This document shows, one piece after another, positions 36,077 to 44,984 of a stretch of DNA of 64,000 bases. A program made the position numbers and the translations under genes. Source of the DNA: Comamonas serinivorans (lineage in GTDB: Bacteria > Pseudomonadota > Gammaproteobacteria > Burkholderiales > Burkholderiaceae_C); assembly GCF_002158865.1 (NCBI RefSeq), contig NZ_CP021455.1:372001-436000 (forward strand). Reading direction: 5' to 3'. Each line of letters starts with the position of its first letter. Position 1 is the first letter of the stretch. The notes under the pieces were generated by a model. The model ran no database searches. It was not told the DNA's origin and saw only the letters and a program-made list of their open reading frames with translations.

Positions 36077-39000
36077 ATGAGCAAAAGCGAATCGCACTCA
36101 GCAGGTGATCAACGGCCATGGCGCGTGGGGATTTTTGGCACATTTGATGTCCAGAACTATGGCGATTTGCTGTTTCCCATCATTGCGCAGATGGAGCTTT
36201 CAAAACGGCTAGGCGCCGTAGAAGTGATTCCGTTTTCTTACAACGCCAAGTCTTCGAACGACTGGCCTTACAACGTCACGTCGCTCACCGATTTTCCCAG
36301 CAAGGTACACGAGCTCGACGCCATCTTGATTGGCGGTGGATTCCTCATTCGCTTTGACAAGGCCGTGGCACCAGGCTACATGCCCACCGAGGACTGGATT
36401 CATCACCCCACGGGGTACTGGCTCACCCCGGCCTTGATCGGCGCGCAACATGGCATACCGGTCATCTGGAATGCGCCAGGCATGCACTGCAATGACATTC
36501 CGCCGTGGAGCCACGGGCTGCTTTCCTTGGCCTTGAAGGCCAGCGCCTATGTGGCCGTGCGCGATGAGCCCAGCCAACAGGTACTCCGCCAGTTTTCGGA
36601 GGATGGCCAGGTCAAACACGTCCCCGACACAGCCTTTGCCATGGGGCTCTACCTGCAAGGGCACCCCGCGAAAGAAGAGGCCAGACAGCTGAGGGAACAG
36701 CTCGGCTTGATGAAGCCCTATGTGATCATCCAGGTCACTCAAAACCTGAATGCGCTGACGGATCACATCAAACGATTCCGCGCGCAATTGCCGGACCTCA
36801 GTTTTCTCCTTTTGCGCGTGGGTCCGGTTCTGAACGACCATGAGTCCTTCATCGACCGTGAGCTTCCCGGCACCTATCGGTTGCCTGAGTGGCCATCTCC
36901 CTTGGTATTGGCAGCACTGATTGGAGAATCTGAAGGCGTGGCTGGCCACAGTTATCACCTGGCCATCACGGCACTGTGTGCGGGTGTGCCGGTATTCACC
37001 TCCAGCACTCTTTCCCTGGGCAAATTCACGGCGCTCTCCAAGTTCCACACCGTATACCCACTGTCCACGCTGGCTGTGGACGATCCGCGCTGGCTGGCCG
37101 ATCGAATCGGTCGCAAGACCCCATCGAGTCTGATCGCGGAGGCAGAGACCAAGCTGGAACAGCATTGGAGTCAGGTGGTGGAGGCGATTCAGGCACGGTG
37201 CATGGATTCAAGGCCTGCCTTGAATGCCATGTGGATGTCGTTGCCCGCGCTGTTGGAAGGCAATCAGCAAGCGCCAGAAGAAGCAATCGCAGGTTCACCC
37301 GCTCCGGTGTCCCGAGGCGAAGCGATGGGCTTGCGGCAGACCATTGCTCAACTCGAACAGGAGCTGGGCCTCAGCAAGGACATCATCGCCTCACGCGACA
37401 CCGGCATTGCCTGGCTCCGGAGCGAAGTGGAGGTCATCCAACGAACATTGGAGCAGCGCAGAAGAAGCACACGGTACCTTCTGGTCGATGCCTTGATGTT
37501 GCTGGCAGACCGCTCTCCGTTGGCTCGAAAGTTGGGAAACTGGGTGATTCCCAGCCGGCTCAAGAACCAGCTGCACGCCGAGTCGTTCAAAAACCAATTG
37601 GCTGGCCAGGTGCACGCCTTTCAAAAGCGGCAGACCGCCGGCAAGCCCCTGTTTCCTGACGTTTGCAACGGCAAGATGGACATCGTTTGCTTGGCCAACA
37701 TCGAATGGTCTGCACGCCATCAACGGCCGCAGCACATGATGTCTCAGTTTGCGGCCCATGGCCACCGGGTGTTTTATGTCGCACGGTCCATCATCCCCGC
37801 GCAGGGTGAGGCTTACGTCATGAGGCAGGTCGCCCCCCACGTGTACGAGATTGGGCTGGCGTTTCATTCGTCTGAGAATTTCTATGCGCAAAAGATGTCT
37901 CCAGACAACCTGCGCGCAGCGCAAGAATCGTTTTCAAGGCTGGCAAGGGATGCCAAGATCAGGGAAGCGCTGGTGGTGGTCCACCTGTCTTATTGGGCCA
38001 CCTGGGCCATAGAGCTTCAGAAAAATCGATCCTGGAAACTTCAATACGATTGCATGGACGAGTGGGCTGATTTCCCGGACATCGGCCAGCCTCTGATCGA
38101 TGAGGAAGAAGTCCTGGTGCAGAAGGCCGATCTGGTGACGGTGACAGCGTCCCTGCTTGAAAAAAAATGGAAGACCAAGAATGCCCACTGCGTCTTGGTG
38201 CGAAACGGCGTGGAGTTCGACTTCTTCTCTTCCCACTGTGTGAAGAATGACCTGCTCGCCCATCTGAAAAAGCCTGTCATCGGCTTCTATGGGGCCCTCG
38301 CCCCTTGGGTGGATTTCGCCCTGCTGCACCATCTGGCGAGCCAGCGACCTCAATGGAACTTCGTGTTGGTCGGAGACTGCTTCGTCAAGGATCTGGCCGG
38401 AATTGATCGCTTGCCCAATGTGCACCTCACGGGCCGCAAGCCTTATGAAGACATGCCACGCTACCTGCATGGCTTCGACGTCTGCCTGATCCCGTTCAAG
38501 CTGAACCAGGTGACGCACGCCGTCGACCCCGTCAAATTCTATGAATACATCAGCGCCGGCAAACCGGTGGTCAGCGTGCCATTGGAAGAAATGGCCATCT
38601 ATGGCGAGTATGTGTACTTTGCTTCGGAGTACGGGGACTTCCTGTCCAAGGTGGAAGCCGCTCTGACGGAAGACGATCCGCTGTTGGTCCGTCGCCGGAT
38701 TGAGTTGGCCAGAGGAAATGACTGGCACCACCGCTACCTTTCTACGGCCCAGGCACTGCACGCCTTGTATGCCAAGTGCTCCATCATCGTCATCAGCTAC
38801 AACAACGCCGAGCTCACGCGCCAATGCATTGAGAGCATCGTGGCCCGCACCACGTACCCCAACTACGAAGTGATCGTCGTCGACAACGCGTCACAGGATG
38901 GCAGTCGTGACATGCTGCGTGCATTGCAGCGCCAGATACGGTCCCTGAAGCTGATCTTCAACGACAGCAACCGCGGCTTTGCCGCCGCCAACAATCAGGG

Positions 39001-39544
39001 GGTTGCGCAAGCTGAAGGCGACTACGTCGTCCTCTTGAACAACGACACGGTGGTCACCAACGATTGGCTCGAAGCGCTGCTGCGCCATTTGCAGAACCGC
39101 CAGGTCGGGTTGGCAGGACCTGTGACCAATTCCATCGGCAATGAGGCCAAGATCGCCGTGGACTATGGCGACCTGGAGCAAATGCACGAATTTGCCGCGC
39201 GGCATACCCTTGAGCATGCAGGGCGCCATTTCGACATCTCCGTGCTGGCCATGTTTTGCGTGGCCATGCGGCGCGAGGTGTTCGACGAAATCGGCGCGCT
39301 GGACGAAGCCTTTGGCATCGGCATGTTTGAAGACGACGACTATTGCCGCCGGCTTCAGGCAGCCGGGTACAGAACCGTCTGCGCAGAAGATTCCTTTGTG
39401 CACCACTATGGCCAGGCGTCGTTCAAGAAGCTGATGGACTCCGGCGAATACCAGGCCATCTGGGAGCGTAACCAGGCCTACTTCGAAAGCAAGTGGGGCC
39501 CGTGGACGCCACATACCCACCGCACGGAAACGAGGCCCTCATGA
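36077..39544 (+). CDS. Three-enzyme fusion: polysaccharide pyruvyl transferase, GT-B and GT2 glycosyltransferases
   Basis: 1155 residues. Residues about 15-390 look like a polysaccharide pyruvyl transferase (WRVGIFGTFDVQNYGDLLFP, ILIGGGFLIRF, EGVAGHSYHLAITALCAGVP). A coiled-coil linker follows at about 415-465. Residues about 520-900 form a GT-B domain (DIVCLANIEWSARHQRPQHM, GFYGALAPWVDFALL, DPVKFYEYISAGKPVVSVPL). Residues about 905-1140 are a GT2 domain (SIIVISYNNAELTRQCIESI, VVDNASQDGS, LLNNDTVV with a DxD-like site, EDDDYCRRL). No signal or membrane segment. It probably builds and decorates a surface glycan in one polypeptide. The next gene overlaps by 4 bp. Confidence 0.82.
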   Translation: MSKSESHSAGDQRPWRVGIFGTFDVQNYGDLLFPIIAQMELSKRLGAVEVIPFSYNAKSSNDWPYNVTSLTDFPSKVHELDAILIGGGFLIRFDKAVAPGYMPTEDWIHHPTGYWLTPALIGAQHGIPVIWNAPGMHCNDIPPWSHGLLSLALKASAYVAVRDEPSQQVLRQFSEDGQVKHVPDTAFAMGLYLQGHPAKEEARQLREQLGLMKPYVIIQVTQNLNALTDHIKRFRAQLPDLSFLLLRVGPVLNDHESFIDRELPGTYRLPEWPSPLVLAALIGESEGVAGHSYHLAITALCAGVPVFTSSTLSLGKFTALSKFHTVYPLSTLAVDDPRWLADRIGRKTPSSLIAEAETKLEQHWSQVVEAIQARCMDSRPALNAMWMSLPALLEGNQQAPEEAIAGSPAPVSRGEAMGLRQTIAQLEQELGLSKDIIASRDTGIAWLRSEVEVIQRTLEQRRRSTRYLLVDALMLLADRSPLARKLGNWVIPSRLKNQLHAESFKNQLAGQVHAFQKRQTAGKPLFPDVCNGKMDIVCLANIEWSARHQRPQHMMSQFAAHGHRVFYVARSIIPAQGEAYVMRQVAPHVYEIGLAFHSSENFYAQKMSPDNLRAAQESFSRLARDAKIREALVVVHLSYWATWAIELQKNRSWKLQYDCMDEWADFPDIGQPLIDEEEVLVQKADLVTVTASLLEKKWKTKNAHCVLVRNGVEFDFFSSHCVKNDLLAHLKKPVIGFYGALAPWVDFALLHHLASQRPQWNFVLVGDCFVKDLAGIDRLPNVHLTGRKPYEDMPRYLHGFDVCLIPFKLNQVTHAVDPVKFYEYISAGKPVVSVPLEEMAIYGEYVYFASEYGDFLSKVEAALTEDDPLLVRRRIELARGNDWHHRYLSTAQALHALYAKCSIIVISYNNAELTRQCIESIVARTTYPNYEVIVVDNASQDGSRDMLRALQRQIRSLKLIFNDSNRGFAAANNQGVAQAEGDYVVLLNNDTVVTNDWLEALLRHLQNRQVGLAGPVTNSIGNEAKIAVDYGDLEQMHEFAARHTLEHAGRHFDISVLAMFCVAMRREVFDEIGALDEAFGIGMFEDDDYCRRLQAAGYRTVCAEDSFVHHYGQASFKKLMDSGEYQAIWERNQAYFESKWGPWTPHTHRTETRPS

Positions 39545-40464
39545 GCACCGATGAAGAGATCACCGCAGCACACTGGTCCAAGAATGTGGCGAGCTCGGAC
39601 GCGTTTTCTCCTCAGATGTATTGGCTGGCGGTGCCCGCCGTGCAAAGGCGCTTTCAACGCAAAGCGTGTGCGGATACCGGCCACCATTGGTGGGGGACAT
39701 ACGTCATGAAGGAGTTCTTTGACCGTCCGACTTCCACGGCGAGGATGCTGAGCATCGGGTGCGGCAGCGGCTCTCTTGAGCGAGAGCTGTTCAGGCAGAA
39801 CGCCTTCGGTCAGTTCGATGCGATTGACCTGGCACCAGGCGCCATTGAGATCGCCAAGGCCGAGGCCAATGCCCTGGGGGCGCGCAACATCCACTATTTC
39901 GTTCAGGATGTCCAGAAGACCTCTTTAGGCACTGGTCTTTACGACGCCGTCTGGTTCAATGGGTCCTTGCACCACATCCAGGAGCTTGAACGGGTGTGCC
40001 AGTCGGTTCGCCAGGCGCTGAAACCCGGCGGCTGGGTGTTTTTCAACGAATACGTCGGCGCCAATCATTTTGCATTCAGTGAGCGTCAGCGCCAGGTCAT
40101 CACCAGCGCGTTTCATCTGCTGCCACCGGCGTATCGCCGGTCCTTCCAGGTGGAACACTTTGGCCATGTTCAAGACACCGTGCCGCTGCCAGACCCGGCG
40201 GAAGTGGTCAAGGTGGACCCCTCGGAGGCTATCCGCTCGCAGGACATCCGAAGCGTATTGCGTGAGTACTTCGTGGAGTGTGCCTACAACCCCTGCGGGG
40301 GCAACATTTTGCAGTTTGTCTTGCACGGCATCGCCGGCAATTTTGTAGAAACTGACCGCCGCTCCATGGAGCTGCTGCAGATGCTTTTTCACATTGAGGA
40401 CACGCTGATCTCGAACCGCTTTCTGGCGTCCGATTTCGCGGTTGGGGTCATGAGGGTCGCTTGA
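39541..40464 (+). CDS. SAM-dependent methyltransferase
   Basis: 307 residues; the ATG overlaps the previous stop (ATGA), so translation is coupled. A class I fold is visible: motif I MLSIGCGSGSLEREL, acidic loop FDAIDLAPGAIEIAK, and post-motif region YDAVWFNGSLHHI with a His-His pair. It probably methylates a sugar or the end of the glycan made by the two upstream genes (inference from context). The C-terminal about 100 residues are unlike standard ubiE enzymes. Confidence 0.85.
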   Translation: MSTDEEITAAHWSKNVASSDAFSPQMYWLAVPAVQRRFQRKACADTGHHWWGTYVMKEFFDRPTSTARMLSIGCGSGSLERELFRQNAFGQFDAIDLAPGAIEIAKAEANALGARNIHYFVQDVQKTSLGTGLYDAVWFNGSLHHIQELERVCQSVRQALKPGGWVFFNEYVGANHFAFSERQRQVITSAFHLLPPAYRRSFQVEHFGHVQDTVPLPDPAEVVKVDPSEAIRSQDIRSVLREYFVECAYNPCGGNILQFVLHGIAGNFVETDRRSMELLQMLFHIEDTLISNRFLASDFAVGVMRVA

Positions 40465-40548
40465 TGCCGGTATCCAGCGCTGTCCCCAAGTCCACCAAGC
40501 AACGACGGATCGCGGCCAGCGACGGTGTCAAAACCCAAAAAGGCCTGC

Positions 40549-40669
40549 AGCTTCATCGACACCCTGCCACAGTGAATTGGGTAGTATATGGTTGTTATCG
40601 TTGATGTAATAACGTGAAGAGCTGCATACCCATGATTTTCTAGGCGTGTCGCCAGACCCGCCACGCCCT
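40549..40669 (+). repeat. Right direct repeat flanking the polysaccharide island
   Basis: 121 bp matching 33997-34119. It starts with a remnant of the GST 3' end (SFIDTLPQ-stop, no gene in front), then dyad element 12 and the GTGTCGCCAGACCCGCCACG flank. The leftover gene end is what site-specific integration into a gene 3' end leaves behind. Confidence 0.85.
40583..40630. repeat. GTAT-ATAC dyad element, copy 12 (right island border)
   Basis: Core of 46 nt with CGTT / AACG. Same position in the repeat as copy 11, but with a diverged interior. Confidence 0.85.
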
Positions 40670-40720
40670 CAACCTGCGCCAGACCGCAGGCCAGACTGAT
40701 CCCCTTACAACGGAGTCCCC

Positions 40721-41653
40721 ATGAATGCCAACCTGAACCTGGACCTTTCGGGCCAATCGCTGCCCGTGTTCATCGACGTGCGCCACGCCTCGCTGGGCGG
40801 TGACCTGGCCGTGCACCGCGCCTTGCCCACGCGCTGGCTGCGCAGCGTGGGGCACTGGTGCTTCCTCGACCACATGGGGCCGGCCGAGTTCAGCAGCGCC
40901 GACGAAGGCCTGCACGTGGGCGCGCACCCGCACATCGGCCTGCAGACCTTCACCTGGATGATCGAGGGCGAGATCCTGCACCGCGACAGCCTGGGCAACG
41001 AGCAGGTGATCTCGGCCGGGCAGGTCAACCTCATGACCGCTGGCCACGGCATCAGCCACACCGAAGACAGCGTGGGCCCGCTGCGCAAGGTGCATGGCGC
41101 CCAGCTGTGGATTGCCCTGCCCGAGGACCGGCAGGACATTGCGCCGGCGTTTTCGCACCACCCGCGCCTGCCCGTGTGGCGCGAAGGCGGCTGCCAGGTC
41201 ACCGTGATGGCCGGCGGCTGCGGCGAGCACGTGGCCCCTGTGCCCCTGCACAGCCCGCTGCTGGGTGTGGACGTGACCAGCGAGGGCGGCGGCCAGGTGC
41301 GCCTGCCGCTGCGGCGCGACTTCGAGTACGCGCTCATGGTCCTGCGGGGCCGGGCCAGCGTGCGCGGCGAAAACGCCGCCACGGCCACGGACACGCCCGT
41401 GGCGGCCGAGCAGTTCGTCTACTGGCCGCCCGGCGAGCCCGCGCTGTCGCTGCAGCTGGCACCCGGCAGCCAGGTGATCCTGCTGGGCGGCGTGCCGCTG
41501 GCCAAGCGCCTCACCATCTGGTGGAACTTCGTCGCCTTCGACCGCGAGCGCATCCGCCAGGCCTGGCACGACTGGGAAAACGGCAGCGAGCGTTTTGGCC
41601 GCATCGCCGGCATGGAGCACACGCGCATCGCCGCGCCGCCGCTGGTGCTGTGA
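40721..41653 (+). CDS. Pirin family protein
   Basis: 310 residues, two cupin domains. The N-terminal one carries HVGAHPHIGLQTFTWMIEGE, with the metal-binding His residues in the pirin signature. LMTAGHGISHTE follows. Bacterial pirins can act as quercetin dioxygenases or regulators; the exact role is not readable here. It is preceded by a GGAG ribosome-binding site and stands next to the island border. Confidence 0.92.
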   Translation: MNANLNLDLSGQSLPVFIDVRHASLGGDLAVHRALPTRWLRSVGHWCFLDHMGPAEFSSADEGLHVGAHPHIGLQTFTWMIEGEILHRDSLGNEQVISAGQVNLMTAGHGISHTEDSVGPLRKVHGAQLWIALPEDRQDIAPAFSHHPRLPVWREGGCQVTVMAGGCGEHVAPVPLHSPLLGVDVTSEGGGQVRLPLRRDFEYALMVLRGRASVRGENAATATDTPVAAEQFVYWPPGEPALSLQLAPGSQVILLGGVPLAKRLTIWWNFVAFDRERIRQAWHDWENGSERFGRIAGMEHTRIAAPPLVL

Positions 41654-41764
41654 GCGCGCCCGCGCACCGGTACGGCCAGCGCTTGGGCCCGGGCCCGCGC
41701 GTTTTTTCCGTCGCGGCTAAGCTCGGGCCTTGTGTGTTCAGGCCGTGCGTGACATGAAGAATGC

Positions 41765-41812
41765 AGTATCTGGCCGCTGCCGTTCAGGGATGAACGGCAA
41801 GCTGGTCATACT
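41765..41812. repeat. GTAT-ATAC dyad element, copy 13 (over a start codon)
   Basis: Core of 46 nt with perfect inner stem TGCCGTT / AACGGCA. The best start codon of the next gene (41790) lies inside the loop-side of the stem. Confidence 0.9.
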
Positions 41813-42500
41813 CGGTTGGGTGGTGTGCGCCGCAGCAGCGCAGGCCCAGACCTCGTTGCCGCCGCTGTCGGCATCCGGGGCGGGGCCGGCGAGCCGCTCG
41901 GCCAGCCCTTCGGCCAGCCCTTCGGCAAGCCTGTCGGCGAGCCCCTCGCCCCGTTCATCGACGAGCCCGGCCAGCGCCCAGGCCCTGCCGCCGGGCGCGC
42001 GCAGCATCACCGTGACCGAGGCCGAGCTCCAGCGCGAAGTCGGCCAGCGCTTTCCGCTGCACCGCAGCCTGCAGGGCGTGCTGCAGGTCGAACTCAGCCA
42101 GCCGCGCATCCGCCTGCAGCCCGAGCGCAACCGCCTGGGCACCGAGGTCGCCCTGCGCGTGAGCGAGCCCTTCACGGGCCGCAGTCACGACGGCGAGGTG
42201 CAGCTCAGCTACGGGCTGCGGTACGAAGCCGGCGACCGCTCGTTGCGCATGACCCACGTCGAGGTGCAGCGCGTGCATTTCCCGGCCGTGCCCGAGCCCT
42301 ACCGCAGCCTGCTGGCCGATCAGGCGCCGCCCGTGATCGCGCAGGCCATGCAGGGGCTGCAGGTGTTCCAGGCCAAGCCCGAGCAGACGGCGGTGCTGGA
42401 AGGCCTGGGCTTCACCATCGGCGAATTCCAGGTCACGTCGGCCGGCCTGCGCGTGGTGCTGTTGCCCGCGCTGGCCGCACCGCCGGCCTCGGGGCAGTGA
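41790..42500 (+). CDS. DUF1439-family secreted protein
   Basis: 236 residues from the ATG at 41790, which opens a compact signal peptide (MNGKLVILGWVVCAAAAQAQ). An upstream in-frame ATG (41754) would put twelve charged residues first. A Ser/Pro/Ala-rich linker follows, then the DUF1439 (YceB-like) domain (ITVTEAELQREVGQRFP to VLEGLGFTIGEF). Bacterial relatives are lipoproteins that bind amphipathic ligands; here there is no lipobox. The start codon and the first signal-peptide residues come from a dyad element. Confidence 0.7.
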   Translation: MNGKLVILGWVVCAAAAQAQTSLPPLSASGAGPASRSASPSASPSASLSASPSPRSSTSPASAQALPPGARSITVTEAELQREVGQRFPLHRSLQGVLQVELSQPRIRLQPERNRLGTEVALRVSEPFTGRSHDGEVQLSYGLRYEAGDRSLRMTHVEVQRVHFPAVPEPYRSLLADQAPPVIAQAMQGLQVFQAKPEQTAVLEGLGFTIGEFQVTSAGLRVVLLPALAAPPASGQ

Positions 42501-42773
42501 GGGTGGACCGTGTCCGTGGTGCCTCGCGGTGCACCCGTCTGGCGCGCCAACGTCCGCACCGAGCTGCGGCGCCCACGCCTGCATCCAGCGGCTGCGCCGC
42601 GCCCACGACCGCGCTGATGCGCCCCACCGATGTCGGCCGAATGCCGGCTGCCAGGCCATGGCCTCCAGGCCTGTGCCCAGGCCCCACCGGCGGTGCGGCC
42701 TGGACGATGGCCGCCCGTTCTGACGCCGACGCTTCGGCAACCCCGCCACCCGGCGTGCTACCTTGACCCTGGC

Positions 42774-43820
42774 ATGACGTACTTCTTCCGCTCTCCTTCT
42801 TCCGACCGTTCGCCCGACCCGGCCGCTTCGACGCGAGCTGGCGCGCGGACTGGCCATCCGCACCACACGCCGTCGGATGAGCCGTCTCGCTCGGCGTCCG
42901 GCTCGTGGACCGGTTCGGCATCCGGCGCGCCGACCGGCCCCTGGCCGGCGGCGCTGCACGCCGCGGCGACGCGCCTGGCGCCGTTGCACCGCCACTGGCG
43001 CGATCGGCCGGGCTGGCAGCGGGCCGTCATCGGCGGTGCCGCCAGCGTGGCGCTGCTGCACCTCAGCCTGTGCAGCTACATCTACGCCACGCAGCGCCAC
43101 ATGCTGTACAAGCCGCAGCCGCGCCACCTGCCCGCGGCCGAGAACGAGCTGCGCCTGGACCTGGACGGCCGCACGCTGCAGATCACGCACCGCGCGGCCA
43201 CGCAGGCGCCGCCGAACGAAGGCTTGCCGGGCGCGGCCCGGCAACCGGCGCTGATCTACTTCGGCGGCAACGCCGAGGACGTGTCGCTGCAGCTCAAGCG
43301 CTTCGTGCGCCTGTGGCCGCACCGCGACCTCTACCTGGTGCACTACCGCGGCTGGGGCGACAGCAGTGGCCGTCCCACGCAGGCCGGCCTGCTGGCCGAC
43401 GCGCTGGCCGTGTTCGACCACGTGCAGGCCCGCCACGATGACGTCGCCGTCATCGGCCGCAGCCTGGGCTCGGGCGTGGCCATCCAGGTCGCGGCGCAGC
43501 GGCCAGCCAGCGCCCTGGTGCTGGTCACGCCGTACGACAGCATCGCCAACGTGGCGCGCGAGCAGATGCCGTTCTGGGTGCCGGTGCGGTGGCTGCTCAA
43601 GGACCGCTGGGAATCGGTCTTGGTGGCGCCGCGCATCACCGTGCCGACCACGGTGATCCAGGCCGAACACGACGAGACCATTGGCGCCGAGCGCACGCAG
43701 CGCCTGTTCGAGGCCTTTGCGCCCGGCGTGGCCAAGCTGCGCTACCTGCCGGGCGTCGACCACACCAGCGTGCTGTTTGCGCCGGCCTACCACCGCATGC
43801 TGGCGCTGGCCATCGTGTGA
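42774..43820 (+). CDS. Membrane-anchored alpha/beta hydrolase
   Basis: 348 residues from the ATG at 42774. A polar Ser/Pro-rich N terminus is followed by a single membrane helix near residues 83-100 and then an alpha/beta-hydrolase domain. VIGRSLGSGVAIQ carries the Ser nucleophile elbow, AEHDETIG the acid and GVDHTSV the His. This is the family of inner-membrane serine hydrolases near BAAT/Abhydrolase_1. The substrate is unknown. The N-terminal disordered part could be cytoplasmic. Confidence 0.8.
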   Translation: MTYFFRSPSSDRSPDPAASTRAGARTGHPHHTPSDEPSRSASGSWTGSASGAPTGPWPAALHAAATRLAPLHRHWRDRPGWQRAVIGGAASVALLHLSLCSYIYATQRHMLYKPQPRHLPAAENELRLDLDGRTLQITHRAATQAPPNEGLPGAARQPALIYFGGNAEDVSLQLKRFVRLWPHRDLYLVHYRGWGDSSGRPTQAGLLADALAVFDHVQARHDDVAVIGRSLGSGVAIQVAAQRPASALVLVTPYDSIANVAREQMPFWVPVRWLLKDRWESVLVAPRITVPTTVIQAEHDETIGAERTQRLFEAFAPGVAKLRYLPGVDHTSVLFAPAYHRMLALAIV

Positions 43821-43879
43821 AGGCCGGTCCGCCGCGCACGCCATCCGCCCCCGGCTGGGGGCTGCCACTGGGAGCCATC

Positions 43880-44248
43880 GTGTCCGACCTCGGCATCACA
43901 GAAATCAAGGCCTTCCTGCCCTCACGCGACTACGCGCTGAGCCAGCGCTTCTACCAGGATCTGGGCTTCACGCGTGCGTCCGAAGGCGGCGGTGTCGCCT
44001 ACTTCCACCGCGGCCACGCCAGCTTCCTGCTCGGGGATTTCCGGCCTGAGGGGCCGCTCTACCTGCACCTGCTGGTGCAGGACGTCGAGGTCTGGTGGCA
44101 GCACGTGCACGGCTGTGCGGTGGCGCGCACCTACGCCGACCAGGGCGTGACCCTTTCGGCCATCGAGCAGCAGGCCTGGCGCATGCGCGATTTCGTGCTG
44201 ACCGACCCGGCGGGCGTGGTCTGGCGCATCGGGCAGAACACCGACTGA
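43880..44248 (+). CDS. VOC-family (glyoxalase/bleomycin resistance-like) protein
   Basis: 122 residues from a GTG at 43880. A single vicinal oxygen chelate domain: EIKAFLPSRDYALSQRFYQDLGF at the start and RDFVLTDPAGVVWRIGQN at the end. Probably a small bleomycin-resistance-like or metalloenzyme monomer; no resistance phenotype can be inferred. Start choice is uncertain, since no ATG is available in frame. Confidence 0.75.
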   Translation: MSDLGITEIKAFLPSRDYALSQRFYQDLGFTRASEGGGVAYFHRGHASFLLGDFRPEGPLYLHLLVQDVEVWWQHVHGCAVARTYADQGVTLSAIEQQAWRMRDFVLTDPAGVVWRIGQNTD

Positions 44249-44372
44249 GCCTGAGCGCGCAGGGCGCCTGCCTGCGATGCCTGTTGCTCGCGTGCGTCCA
44301 ACAGGACATTGAGGGCGTCCCGTGCCATGCCCCAGCCTGGTGCGGCTTGCCCCGACGCGAGGCACGGGGCGT

Positions 44373-44984
44373 TCAGGCCGACAGGATCTCGTTGGCGTGG
44401 ATGATGGCGCGGGCGATGTCCTCGGTGGCCACGCGCTTGCTCATGGCCTGCTCGCGGATGATGCGGTAGGCCTCGGTGTTGTTCACGCCGCGCGTGCGCA
44501 TCAGGATCGCCTTGGCATCGTGGATCTGGTTGGCGGCCTGCAGCTTCTGCTCCAGCCGCAGCACCCGCTTGCGCAGGCCCTGCACCTCTTCGTGCAGGCC
44601 CAGGGCCATCACCAGCACCGACAGCACGCCGGTCGAGCGCACGGGCGAGGCCAGCACGCCGCTGGCGCCAATCTGCAGCATGTCGTCGAACACCGTCGGG
44701 TTCTCATACCCCACCACGGCGATGATGGCCGCGCCCTGGCAACTGCCCAGCCAGTCCAGCGGCGTGGGCGCTTCGCTGTGCTGCACGGCGCAGAACACCA
44801 CGTCGGTGGGCTCGGGCAGGGCCTTGGGCGGTGGCCAGAAGGCCTGCGCCGGGCAGCCGATGCGCTGCAGCTGCTGCAGCAGCACACCGCCGTCGGCGTC
44901 GTTGGGGTGCACCACGGCAATGCGCTTGGTGCGCAGCTGCTTGAGGAATTCCGGCGTGAGCCGTTTGCCGCGTTTGAGGGTCAC
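44373..44984 (-). CDS. amiR: AmiR-like ANTAR transcription antiterminator
   Basis: 203 residues. An N-terminal receiver-like domain without an obvious phosphorylatable Asp is followed by a coiled coil and a C-terminal ANTAR domain (QIHDAKAILMRTRGVNNTEAYRIIREQAM), which binds paired RNA hairpins. The GTG start overlaps the stop of the amiC-like gene (GTGA), a tight coupling also found in the Pseudomonas amidase operon. By analogy it is held inactive by AmiC until an amide or urea analogue is bound. Likely target: the terminator at 47314-47357 in the urtA leader (inference). Confidence 0.9.
   Translation of the reverse strand: MTLKRGKRLTPEFLKQLRTKRIAVVHPNDADGGVLLQQLQRIGCPAQAFWPPPKALPEPTDVVFCAVQHSEAPTPLDWLGSCQGAAIIAVVGYENPTVFDDMLQIGASGVLASPVRSTGVLSVLVMALGLHEEVQGLRKRVLRLEQKLQAANQIHDAKAILMRTRGVNNTEAYRIIREQAMSKRVATEDIARAIIHANEILSA

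Noticed and set aside
36415..36458. Possible extra dyad element (GTAC ... ATAC)
   Set aside because: The spacing is 44 nt, no CGWT/AWCG boxes are present, and it lies inside conserved pyruvyl transferase codons; a chance match.
39208..39214. CATACCC matches in the GT2 region
   Set aside because: No GTAT partner 42 nt upstream; ordinary coding sequence.
34032..40630. Elements 11 and 12 as integron attC sites
   Set aside because: The attC signature GTTRRRY / RYYYAAC is missing and there is no integrase gene in the window, although the cassette-like arrangement is suggestive.
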